Made by a program: the position numbers and the translations under genes. Below the pieces are notes generated by a model. That model ran no database searches and was not told the origin of the DNA. It saw only the letters and a list, made by a program, of their open reading frames with translations. A DNA stretch of 64,000 bases from Streptococcus mitis (GTDB taxonomy: Bacteria; Bacillota; Bacilli; Lactobacillales; Streptococcaceae). Of the stretch, positions 56,865-64,000 are shown one piece after another (position 1 is the first letter of the stretch; each line of letters starts with the position of its first letter). Location: positions 508,001-572,000 of the forward strand of contig CP014326.1 of assembly GCA_001560895.1 (NCBI GenBank), written 5' to 3'.

Positions 56865-57542
56865 ATGCACAAGATTTTATTAGTAGAAGATGATCAGGTT
56901 ATTCGTCAACAGGTCGGGAAAATGCTCTCTGAATGGGGCTTTGAAGTGGTGCTGGTAGAAGACTTTATGGAAGTTTTGAGTCTATTTGTTCAGTCGGAAC
57001 CTCATCTGGTCCTCATGGATATTGGACTGCCTTTGTTTAATGGCTATCACTGGTGTCAGGAGATTCGCAAGATTTCCAAGGTACCCATCATGTTTCTGTC
57101 TTCGAGAGACCAGGCGATGGATATTGTCATGGCAATCAATATGGGCGCGGATGACTTTGTGACCAAGCCTTTTGACCAGCAGGTTCTTTTAGCCAAGGTT
57201 CAGGGCTTGTTGCGCCGTTCCTATGAGTTTGGGCGTGACGAGAGTTTACTGGAATATGCTGGTGTTATCCTCAATACCAAATCAATGGACTTACATTATC
57301 AAGGGCAAGTCTTGAATTTGACCAAGAATGAGTTTCAGATTTTACGCGTTTTGTTTGAGCATGCAGGCAATATTGTAGCTCGCGATGACCTGATGCGGGA
57401 ACTTTGGAACAGTGACTTTTTCATTGATGATAATACCCTATCTGTCAATGTGGCTCGTTTGCGTAAAAAATTGGAAGAGCAGGGCTTGGTAGGATTTATC
57501 GAAACCAAGAAAGGGATAGGGTACGGACTGAAGCATGCTTGA
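56865..57542 (+). CDS. OmpR-family response regulator
   Basis: A 225-residue response regulator. The receiver domain (~1-115) has acidic residues EDD (8-10), phospho-acceptor Asp52 (LVLMDIGLP), and Lys in VTKPF. The winged-helix domain (~125-222) includes LTKNEFQILRVLFEHAGNIVARDDLMRELW and NTLSVNVARLRKKL. It overlaps the kinase gene by 8 bp. The small kinase with two helices and no sensor domain suggests the BceRS type, which usually senses through an ABC transporter. In the pneumococcus the pair in this location is TCS01 as I recall. Confidence 0.92.
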   Translation: MHKILLVEDDQVIRQQVGKMLSEWGFEVVLVEDFMEVLSLFVQSEPHLVLMDIGLPLFNGYHWCQEIRKISKVPIMFLSSRDQAMDIVMAINMGADDFVTKPFDQQVLLAKVQGLLRRSYEFGRDESLLEYAGVILNTKSMDLHYQGQVLNLTKNEFQILRVLFEHAGNIVARDDLMRELWNSDFFIDDNTLSVNVARLRKKLEEQGLVGFIETKKGIGYGLKHA

Positions 57543-58509
57543 TTGGAAACAATTTTTTCTAGCCTATCTGCGTTCCCGTAGTCGTCTGTTTGTTTATCTG
57601 ATTTCTTTGACGTTTCTGGTCTTACTCTTTCAGTTTTTATTTGCCAGTTTGGGAATTTACTTTCTCTACTTTTTCCTGCTATGTTGCTTTGTAACCATCT
57701 TATTTTTCACTTGGGACATATTGGTAGAAATGCAGGTCTATCGTCAGGAACTTCTCTATGGGGAGAGGGAAGCCAAATCTCCTTTGGAAAGAGCCTTGGC
57801 TGAAAAATTAGAAGCGCGTGAGATGGAACTCTATCAGCAGAGGTCAGATTCAGAAAGAAAACTGACGGATTTGCTGGATTACTATACCTTGTGGGTCCAT
57901 CAGATTAAGACCCCCATTGCAGCTAGTCAACTCTTAGTTGCAGAAGTAGCCGACCGCCAACTGAAGCAGCAATTAGAACAGGAAACTTTCAAGATAGACT
58001 CCTATACCAATCTAGTTTTACAGTACCTGCGTTTAGAAAGTTTCCATGATGATTTGGTCTTAAAGCAGGTTCAAATTGAGGACTTGGTCAAGGAAATAAT
58101 TCGTAAATATGCTCTTTTCTTTATTCAAAAAGGACTAAATGTCAATCTACATGACCTTGATAAAGAAATCGTTACGGATAAAAAGTGGCTATTAGTGGTC
58201 ATTGAACAAATTATCTCAAACAGCCTCAAGTACACCAAGGAAGGTGGTCTGGAGATTTATATGGAAGGCCAGGAACTCTGTATCAAGGATACAGGAATCG
58301 GGATAAAAAATAGTGATGTCCTCCGAGTCTTTGAACGTGGCTTTTCAGGATATAATGGACGCCTAACTCAGCAGTCATCTGGCCTTGGACTTTACCTATC
58401 TAAGAAAATTTCTGAAGAACTGGGTCACCAGATTCGTATCGAGTCTGAGGTCGGAAAAGGAACGATAGTGCGGATTCAGTTTTCTCAAGTGAACTTAGTC
58501 CTTGAGTGA
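57535..58509 (+). CDS. Intramembrane-sensing histidine kinase
   Basis: A 324-residue sensor kinase. Two membrane helices (~18-38 and 42-62) are joined by a tiny loop, so there is no extracellular sensor. The dimerisation/phospho-acceptor helix has His122 in LWVHQIKTPIAASQLL. The ATP-binding domain follows with N box EQIISNSLKYT, G1 IKDTGIGIKNSD and G2 SSGLGLYLSKKI. This is the BceS/intramembrane-sensing architecture seen in bacitracin- or peptide-responsive systems. No BceAB-type transporter adjoins it in this window. Confidence 0.92.
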   Translation: MLDWKQFFLAYLRSRSRLFVYLISLTFLVLLFQFLFASLGIYFLYFFLLCCFVTILFFTWDILVEMQVYRQELLYGEREAKSPLERALAEKLEAREMELYQQRSDSERKLTDLLDYYTLWVHQIKTPIAASQLLVAEVADRQLKQQLEQETFKIDSYTNLVLQYLRLESFHDDLVLKQVQIEDLVKEIIRKYALFFIQKGLNVNLHDLDKEIVTDKKWLLVVIEQIISNSLKYTKEGGLEIYMEGQELCIKDTGIGIKNSDVLRVFERGFSGYNGRLTQQSSGLGLYLSKKISEELGHQIRIESEVGKGTIVRIQFSQVNLVLE

Positions 58510-58736
58510 GAAGAGACAATGAGTTTTTACCCAATCTCTTTTTGCTATATTTCAGGATATTTGAAGACTGTTTTTTACAAAACCAATAATAGAATTTTTA
58601 ATACGGAATATAGTATAAATACTGGTTCAAAGTGAAGTTTTGTATGCTTTATACTTTTGTTGAGTATAAAATCTATAAACTAAGGGTGAATTACAAAAAT
58701 TAATTTAAGATGAAGTGAATTGTAGACTTGGGGGGA
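58510..58736 (+). other. AT-rich stretch between the kinase gene and the maturase remnant
   Basis: A weak stem (AAGAGA/TCTCTT, 58510-58550) may end the kinase mRNA. No motif of a radical SAM N-terminus (CxxxCxxC) and no convincing precursor peptide is visible. If a maturase gene once stood here, its 5' part has been deleted or scrambled. Confidence 0.4.
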
Positions 58737-58931
58737 ATGTCTCCTATTCGATTTCAGAATGAATCGTTGATACAGGATTAAAAGAACTGCAGCTTTCTTT
58801 TTATTTTGAATGATAGTAAAAACTGCAGTACTTGTGTGATTTACAATTATTGCACTCAATGTCCGAGTATCGCACTATCTGAAATAGGGAATAGTAGAGA
58901 TTGTTCTGCGATATGTAAAAAAACGCATTAG
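58737..58931 (+). pseudogene. Cysteine-rich remnant resembling the SPASM C-terminus of a radical SAM peptide maturase
   Basis: Frame starting at ATG 58737 reads 14 codons, meets TAA at 58779-58781, and continues in the same frame for 49 more codons to TAG at 58929. The second part contains NCSTCVIYNYCTQCPSIALS, then a Gly, CSAIC and KKTH: a C-x2-C-x5-C-x2-C-x13-C-x3-C pattern. This spacing is very close to the C-terminal auxiliary cluster-binding region of SPASM radical SAM enzymes (CX2CX5CX3C...C). It ends 15 bases before the ABC transporter start, the usual place of the maturase gene in peptide-modification loci. No N-terminal SAM domain remains. The identification is pattern-based, from reading this frame by eye. 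Confidence 0.55.
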
Positions 58932-58946
58932 TAAGGAGTATCGTAT

Positions 58947-60458
58947 ATGCTACCATATCTTAAAACTATTAGATGGTATCTCTTCTTTAATTTTCTTTTT
59001 GGTGTAGTATCGAATATCTGCACAGCTTTGTTACCGTATTTCACGCAGGCATTAATCAAAGGGGATTATCAAGTAGCTCTATATGGTTACTCTATGTCAG
59101 TGGCTGGCTATTTGAGTTGTAACTATATCCAAATGATACTTGATTGGAAGCAGGGGATTATCTTTTCGACTACTTTGAAAAATGAGTGGTTTCGTTCACT
59201 TCTGGGACTCAGTCACCACGATTTCAAGCAGAAAACAGTAGCAGAGTATATTTCCTATCAATCTAATGACCTAGATTCGTTGGAAAAGGATTACCTTCCT
59301 CCATTGATGAGTTTTATCAAACAAATTTTACGTATCATCATTTACGCTTTCATTATTAGCAGAACAATTAATCCTATTGTATCATTGATTTTAATCTTTT
59401 CCACTGGAATTAGTATTCAAATTCCTAAAATCGTTGGGAAGTTGACCGCTAATCGCAGACAGGTTTACTTGAAAAAACAAGGAGATTACTATCGAACTTT
59501 GGAGGATTTGCTCATGGGACATCATTTGGTAAATAAACTAACTATGTCGCATTTTTTGAATCAACAAAAGAGTTCTCTAAAGAATTTGCAGGATAAGTAT
59601 TTTAAGTATGGTTTGACAAAAATTACTGGCATCTTATTGACAGGTGTTTCTTTTGAATTCATTAGTCTTGTTCTGTTTATTTATTTAGCCTACTCTCTAT
59701 CTCACCAGCAACTCGGTATTCCTGAGGTGGTGGCGAGTTTCGGATATATTAATGCTTTTTCTGAACCAATACAGGAAATCCTTTATGATTTACAAATGTT
59801 AGAGTCCGTAAAGCCTGTAATCAAGAGTTTTCAAAACATTGTTGGGAGACCCGTTTCAGTTCAAGCACCTCAACATTCTTTTGATACGATTACTTTGAAA
59901 AACATTTCCAAACAAATGGGAGAATCAAAATTGATAATTACTTCCGCTACGATTCAAAAAGGGGATAAAATTGCGCTTATTGGTAAGAATGGGTCTGGAA
60001 AAAGTAGTCTTCTCAACATTTTAAATGGAACAGATGAAGATTTTGAAGGACAAATTGTGCTAGATGGGCTTGTTTTGGACCATCTTTGGGGAAGATTCGG
60101 TATGATTCTGCAACAAGAACATACATTTATTTCAAGTTATGAAAATAATGTAACGCTATTCAATAGTTTCAATGAAAAATTCAGAGAAGAAGATTTTGAA
60201 AAAATTCCACCACAATCCCTGTCAGGTGGTCAGCAACAACGAATGTATTTAAATCGTGAGAAAAATCGTAAAAATCCATTGCTTATCCTAGACGAACCTT
60301 TCTCTGCCTTGGATACTAATCAGTTTAAAATGGAATTGGAAAGAGTTCTGGAACTACCAAGTGCCGTCATTGTTACTTTACATCGCCAAAACGAATTATT
60401 AAGTAAGTTTGACCAAGTTTGGGAAATTAAGAATGGAGAACTTGTAATTTTGAAATAG
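58947..60458 (+). CDS. ABC half-exporter with shortened nucleotide-binding domain
   Basis: A 503-residue exporter subunit. The transmembrane domain (~1-285) has six predicted helices and no N-terminal peptidase. The ATPase domain (~315-500) shows Walker A GKNGSGKSS, Q-loop MILQQEHTF, signature LSGGQQQR, Walker B LLILDEPFSALD and H-switch TLHR. Only about 33 residues separate the Q-loop from LSGGQ where exporters usually have ~60, so much of the helical subdomain is missing in frame. RBS AAGGAG. Preceded by a maturase-like remnant, it may have exported a modified peptide. Whether it still works is uncertain. Confidence 0.8.
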   Translation: MLPYLKTIRWYLFFNFLFGVVSNICTALLPYFTQALIKGDYQVALYGYSMSVAGYLSCNYIQMILDWKQGIIFSTTLKNEWFRSLLGLSHHDFKQKTVAEYISYQSNDLDSLEKDYLPPLMSFIKQILRIIIYAFIISRTINPIVSLILIFSTGISIQIPKIVGKLTANRRQVYLKKQGDYYRTLEDLLMGHHLVNKLTMSHFLNQQKSSLKNLQDKYFKYGLTKITGILLTGVSFEFISLVLFIYLAYSLSHQQLGIPEVVASFGYINAFSEPIQEILYDLQMLESVKPVIKSFQNIVGRPVSVQAPQHSFDTITLKNISKQMGESKLIITSATIQKGDKIALIGKNGSGKSSLLNILNGTDEDFEGQIVLDGLVLDHLWGRFGMILQQEHTFISSYENNVTLFNSFNEKFREEDFEKIPPQSLSGGQQQRMYLNREKNRKNPLLILDEPFSALDTNQFKMELERVLELPSAVIVTLHRQNELLSKFDQVWEIKNGELVILK

Positions 60459-60475
60459 CTAAATTATAAAGAATA

Positions 60476-60513
60476 AAACGCATAGTATCAAGGTTCAGGA
60501 GATATCGTTTTTC
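60476..60513 (+). terminator. Likely terminator of the ABC exporter gene
   Basis: AAAACG and TATC pair with GATA and CGTTTT around a loop containing AAGGTTCAGGA, followed by TTCC. It resembles the ileS terminator at 32369-32414. Confidence 0.5.
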
Positions 60514-60598
60514 CTTCTTCGGATAAGGAAACAAAAATTTCTTGCTTCATCTATCTGTTAAATTGAGAGATTTCCTCAGAGAAAGACTGTAAAATTTT

Positions 60599-60607
60599 TG
60601 ATATAAT
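60599..60607 (+). promoter_or_regulatory. Extended -10 promoter of the first DUF389 gene
   Basis: TGATATAAT (TG-n-TATAAT) at 60599-60607. The leader to the ATG at 60749 is about 135 bases, long enough for post-transcriptional control. Confidence 0.55.
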
Positions 60608-60748
60608 GTTAAGGATGGACTGACGGATATTTAAAAGATAATGTTCAAAAGAATAACAGGTGAGAAGAAAAATATGTAAGATTGGACAGAAGTATCTCTA
60701 CCATCATCCATGCAGAAACAAGATTATATGAAATAAAAGGAGTAACTA

Positions 60749-61798
60749 ATGACCGGAAACTATTCAACACGTGAATACCGTGAGAAATTATATGATGATC
60801 TTCATGTTCGATTAAGAGATACAGTGATTTTGATGTGTGCGATTTTTATTGCCTCTATCGGCCTAAATATGAATTCAACGGCTGTCATTATTGGAGCCAT
60901 GCTGATTTCCCCTCTTATGACACCGATTGTTGGACTGGGGTTTGGTTTAGCTATTTTTGATACGCGTTTAATCAAGCAATCTCTAGAGGTTTTATTTACC
61001 CAAGTATTGGTTAGCTTGCTTGTCTCGGCTCTGTATTTCTGGATTTCTCCCTTATCTTATGAAAGTAGCGAATTGATTGCACGAACCTCTCCAACAATTT
61101 GGGATGTGCTCATTGCTATTGCTGGTGGGATAGCAGGTTTCATTGGTTCAAGGAAAAAAGAAGCAAACAATATCGTACCAGGAGTAGCCATTGCAACAGC
61201 TCTGATGCCACCTATCTGCACTGCAGGTTACGGTTTAGCTAATGGAAATGTACGATTTTTATTTGGAGCTCTTTATCTTTTCTTGATCAACTGTGTCTTT
61301 ATCATGCTAATCAACATTGTTGGAACAAGAATTATGATGAGAAAATCTCCCTTAAGTTCATTTAAAGAGCTAAACATTAAAATGAGAATTGGGTTGATAT
61401 CCTTGATTGTATTATTGATTCTTCCGGCTAGTTATTCAGCAATTACTTTGACGATAGATCAAGCGCGCAAAGAAGGGATCAAACAGTTTGTAGGAAAAGA
61501 GTTCGCCAATCACACGGTCATTAATCAAGTCTACAAATCAAGAAACAATGAGTTGGTCTTGACGGTTGTTGGAGATCCGATTTCAGAAGAAGAATTAGAA
61601 ACGCTCCACCAAAAACAAGCCTCTTACGGTATTCAATCTGTTCAATTGAAAGTCAATCAAGTTCATAATTCGACAAAATTAGACAGTGATTCGACCAAGG
61701 AATTTTATGAAACCATTAACAAGTATATCGATCAAAAACTCTCTGAAAAGGATTCACAAAAAGATCTCGTAAAAGAAAATGAAGCAGACAAGGATTGA
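60749..61798 (+). CDS. DUF389 membrane protein, copy 1
   Basis: A 349-residue protein of the DUF389/TIGR00341 family. The N-terminal half has about six membrane helices with the family blocks ASIGLNMNSTAVIIGAMLISPLMTPIVGLGFGLA and NNIVPGVAIATALMPPICTAGYGLANGN. The C-terminal part (~225-349) is soluble, mixed alpha/beta with a charged tail. The biochemical function is unknown. RBS AAAGGAG. A near-identical gene begins at 63014 on the same strand, separated by the channel genes. The two share very long identical DNA runs, suggesting recent duplication or gene conversion. Confidence 0.88.
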   Translation: MTGNYSTREYREKLYDDLHVRLRDTVILMCAIFIASIGLNMNSTAVIIGAMLISPLMTPIVGLGFGLAIFDTRLIKQSLEVLFTQVLVSLLVSALYFWISPLSYESSELIARTSPTIWDVLIAIAGGIAGFIGSRKKEANNIVPGVAIATALMPPICTAGYGLANGNVRFLFGALYLFLINCVFIMLINIVGTRIMMRKSPLSSFKELNIKMRIGLISLIVLLILPASYSAITLTIDQARKEGIKQFVGKEFANHTVINQVYKSRNNELVLTVVGDPISEEELETLHQKQASYGIQSVQLKVNQVHNSTKLDSDSTKEFYETINKYIDQKLSEKDSQKDLVKENEADKD

Positions 61799-62111
61799 GG
61801 ACAATGAACTGAATCGGTTTTTACGCCGTGTTTTTCTTGTATCTTCCTCTTTCTTACTTATAGCAGGTTGTTTTTGATAAATCTAAGCAACACTAAATGA
61901 TGAAGTGAAAGGGGATGAATCTTTGATAGTATTCATTTATTGTGAAATATGATATATTTATTAATTAGATGGATGAATACTTCTAGAGTTAAATATAGCA
62001 TAATAGGGACAGACTTTTTGGTTTATTTTTGTTTGTAGTCGGATTATGAAAGAATATCCAATATTATGCGATAAGATAGAATGTTACAAAAAAGAAAGGG
62101 GATGCAATCCG
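61799..62111 (+). other. Intergenic stretch between DUF389 copy 1 and the channel genes
   Basis: 313 AT-rich bases. I see no gene, no strong terminator after DUF389 copy 1, and no consensus promoter. Confidence 0.4.
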
Positions 62112-62414
62112 ATGAAGAAAGACAGATTAATTGTATTGACAGATGCTGTTCTAGCAATTATTATGACCATCTTGATTTTAGAGTTAGAAAAACCAACAAC
62201 ACCAAGTCTTGAAGCTTTTTGGGATTTACGGCAAAATTTCTTTGCTTGTTTTCTTTCCTTTTTCTGGTTGGGATCGTTATGGATGGCACTAAACACATTA
62301 TGGGAAAAGGTTGAGAAAATTTCCTCAGAAATTATTTGGTGGAATTTGTTTCTACTCTTGGAGCGGCAGGAGTTCTCTTTGGAGAATTTCATGCCATCCA
62401 AGATACCAGTCTGA
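62112..62414 (+). pseudogene. Truncated TMEM175-family (DUF1211) channel gene
   Basis: A 100-codon frame (MKKDRLIVLTDAVLAIIMTILILELEKPTTPSL and on) matches the first part of bacterial TMEM175-type potassium-permeable channels: the R/D-x-F/V-x-DAV-AI-x-T family motif in helix 1, then two more helices up to IIWWNLFLLL. Normal members continue for another ~100 residues with three or more helices. Here the frame instead runs into a short polar tail (ERQEFSLENFMPSKIPV) and stops. RBS AAAGGGG is a little far from the ATG. It is probably broken by a deletion or frameshift near 62335-62350. Confidence 0.65.
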
Positions 62415-62680
62415 ATGATGTGGTGGACCGGATCTATATAAATGTCAAGGATTTACCGTTTCAGTCCTTGGGAGCTTTAGCTAATATCCTGTCTGATGTT
62501 AAGAAGGGACTGATTCAAGACAGTCATATCTGGTCTTTCTTCCAGTCATTTTTCAAACAATATCAGTTGATAATCAGCTTAAATCAGATCTATCAGTTTG
62601 TCTATCTTTCTCTGATGGAGATCATGTCCTATCTTCACTTTGATTATTGGAAAAAACGGCTCGGTCAGGAGCTAGTATGA
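62336..62680 (+). pseudogene. Open frame continuing from the TMEM175 fragment (gene remnant)
   Basis: A 115-codon frame, shifted relative to the TMEM175 fragment and overlapping its end, opens without an RBS at a TTG and ends in YWKKRLGQELV, 13 bases before the potassium channel ATG. The sequence (LGAAGVLFGEFHAIQDTSLNDVVDRIYINVKDLPFQSLGALANIL and onward) looks like real coding sequence but not like the hydrophobic second half of TMEM175. I take it as the 3' part of another membrane-associated gene fused to the fragment by a deletion. The protein family is not recognised. Confidence 0.5.
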
Positions 62681-62693
62681 ATAAGGAGAACAA

Positions 62694-63017
62694 ATGAGAC
62701 GTTTAAAAATGTTATGGCATATTATACAGGTTACGGGTTTTACTCGGTTTGCTCTGAGTTTTGTGACCTTTGTTTTTGGGTCAGGAGGCGTGCTTTTCCT
62801 AGTTGAACCTGCTATCACAAATTACGGAGACGGTCTTTGGTATGCTTTTGTGACTTCGACGACTGTCGGCTACGGGGATCTCCTAGCTGTGACCTTGATT
62901 GGAAGGATTACCAGTGTCTTCTTGACGATTTATGGGCTCATATTTTTTGGCTGTTTATCAGCTGTTATTATTAATTATTATACCGATTTAAATAAGGAAA
63001 GAGGAGAGGACAAATGA
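62694..63017 (+). CDS. Two-helix potassium channel protein (Ion_trans_2)
   Basis: A 107-residue protein with two membrane helices (~17-37 and 70-95) around a pore loop containing the selectivity filter TVGYGD (57-62), the KcsA/Ion_trans_2 architecture. There is no RCK or cyclic-nucleotide domain, so gating may depend on pH, voltage or a partner. A good RBS (AAGGAG) precedes ATG 62694. Its stop overlaps the next start (ATGA, 63014-63017), coupling it to the second DUF389 gene. It looks complete and would form a tetramer in the membrane. Confidence 0.88.
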   Translation: MRRLKMLWHIIQVTGFTRFALSFVTFVFGSGGVLFLVEPAITNYGDGLWYAFVTSTTVGYGDLLAVTLIGRITSVFLTIYGLIFFGCLSAVIINYYTDLNKERGEDK

Positions 63018-64000
63018 CTGCCAATTATTCAACACGGGAATACCGTGAGAAATTATACGATGACCTTCATGTTCGATTGAGAGATACAGCGATTTTGATG
63101 TGTGCAATTTTTATTGCCTCTATCGGTCTAAATATGAATTCAACAGCTGTTATTATTGGAGCCATGTTAATTTCACCTCTCATGACACCGATTGTTGGAC
63201 TGGGATTCGGTTTAGCTATTTTTGATACGCGTTTAATCAAGCAATCTCTAGAGGTTTTATTGACTCAAGTGTTGGTCAGTTTGCTTGTCTCGACTCTGTA
63301 TTTCTGGATTTCTCCCTTGTCTTATGCAAGTAGCGAGTTGATCGCACGAACCTCTCCAACCATTTGGGATGTTCTCATTGCTATTGCTGGTGGGATTGCT
63401 GGTGTGATCGGTTCAAGGAAAAAAGAAGCAAACAATATCGTGCCAGGAGTAGCCATTGCTACAGCTTTGATGCCGCCTATCTGTACTGCTGGCTATGGTT
63501 TAGCTAATGGGAATGTACGATTTTTATTGGGGGCTCTCTATCTTTTCTTGATCAACTGTGTCTTTATCATGCTAGCCAACATTGTTGGAACAAGAATTTT
63601 GATGAGAAAATCTCCTTTAACTTCATTTAAAGAGCTGAGCATTAAAATGAGAATTGGCTTGATTTCTTTGATTGTATTGTTGATTCTTCCAGCTAGCTAT
63701 TCGGCAGTTACTCTGACAATAGAACAAGCGCGCAAAGAAGGGATCAAACAGTTTGTAGGAAAAGAGTTCGCCAATTATACGGTTATTAATCAAGTCTACA
63801 AGTCAAGTAACAATGAATTGGTCTTGACGGTTGTTGGAGATCCGATTTCAGAAGAAGAATTAGAAACGCTCCACCAAAAACAAGCCTCTTACGGTATTCA
63901 ATCTGTTCAATTGAAAGTGAATCAAGTTCAGAACTCGCCAACATTAGATAGTGAAGCGACCAAGGAATTTTATGAAAACATTGACAAGTATATTGATCAA
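63014..64000 (+). CDS. DUF389 membrane protein, copy 2 (partial, runs off the window)
   Basis: An open frame of 329 codons to the window end with no stop, starting MTANYSTREYREKLYDDLHVRLRD. It aligns without gaps with the gene at 60749 and differs at scattered positions (for example Thr-Ala for Val-Ile near residue 26 and changes in the C-terminal soluble part). It keeps the LNMNSTAVIIGAMLISPLMTP and ATALMPPICTAGYGLANGN blocks. It overlaps the potassium channel gene by four bases and would be translated from the same message. The C-terminal ~20 residues are outside the window. Confidence 0.88.
   Translation, partial: MTANYSTREYREKLYDDLHVRLRDTAILMCAIFIASIGLNMNSTAVIIGAMLISPLMTPIVGLGFGLAIFDTRLIKQSLEVLLTQVLVSLLVSTLYFWISPLSYASSELIARTSPTIWDVLIAIAGGIAGVIGSRKKEANNIVPGVAIATALMPPICTAGYGLANGNVRFLLGALYLFLINCVFIMLANIVGTRILMRKSPLTSFKELSIKMRIGLISLIVLLILPASYSAVTLTIEQARKEGIKQFVGKEFANYTVINQVYKSSNNELVLTVVGDPISEEELETLHQKQASYGIQSVQLKVNQVQNSPTLDSEATKEFYENIDKYIDQ

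Noticed and set aside
58519..58635. A 38-codon frame as a possible precursor peptide for the exporter
   Set aside because: Weak RBS, no leader or core-like pattern (no double glycine, no clustered Cys/Thr/Gly), and it overlaps the likely kinase terminator.

Overview
The window comes from a low-GC member of the Streptococcus mitis/pneumoniae group. Three things show this: six BOX-type intergenic repeats; a penicillin-binding protein 2b that matches pneumococcal PBP2b over most of its length as I remember it; and a gene order (recG, axe, nan locus, pbp2b-recR-ddl-murF, ftsA-ftsZ-ylm-divIVA-ileS, gpmA, psa, pepO, relA-dtd, psaR, two-component system) that follows the pneumococcal chromosome. It is probably not a typical pneumococcus. 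The sialidase genes usually found in the nan locus are absent, a large two-domain serine protease sits in that position, and a choline-binding amidase lies between the metallo-beta-lactamase-fold gene and relA.

Layout. 1-2.5 kb: 3' end of recG, a very small putative transcript, a hot-dog thioesterase and a carbohydrate esterase. 3.0-6.9 kb: LPXTG-anchored protein with two trypsin-like domains. 7.0-16.3 kb: sialic acid uptake and catabolism (nanE, three ABC transporter genes, YhcH, a DUF624 membrane protein, nanA lyase, ROK kinase, RpiR-type regulator). Two promoters there share an identical operator-like dyad, and a toxin-antitoxin pair is wedged between two copies of one terminator. 16.5-23.2 kb: wall synthesis (pbp2b, ddl, murF) with recR, a Nudix gene and a membrane protein. 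23.4-32.3 kb: division cluster ending in T-box-controlled ileS. 32.5-38 kb: nucleotidyltransferase, gpmA, and an ABC transporter of the MacB/FtsX type. 38-41.2 kb: psaBCA manganese uptake and tpx, with a PsaR-like operator. 41.3-51.1 kb: pepO, hydrolase, amidase, relA, dtd, paired small membrane proteins, pnuC, psaR. 51.2-58.5 kb: phosphoesterase, Rrf2 regulator, YdcF-like protein, lipase-like protein, a TetR-controlled membrane flavoreductase-like protein, and a two-component system.

58.5-64 kb is an accessory, partly decayed region. A half ABC exporter with a shortened nucleotide-binding domain is preceded by a cysteine-rich remnant resembling the SPASM C-terminus of a radical SAM peptide maturase. 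Two near-identical DUF389 membrane protein genes then flank a broken TMEM175-like channel gene and a small two-helix potassium channel. The channel gene overlaps the second DUF389 gene by four bases.

The most interesting points are the likely vestigial peptide-modification locus at 58.7-60.5 kb, the channel/DUF389 cluster, the double protease replacing sialidase, the shared nan operator, the terminator-flanked toxin-antitoxin module, and PBP2b residues associated with reduced penicillin affinity.
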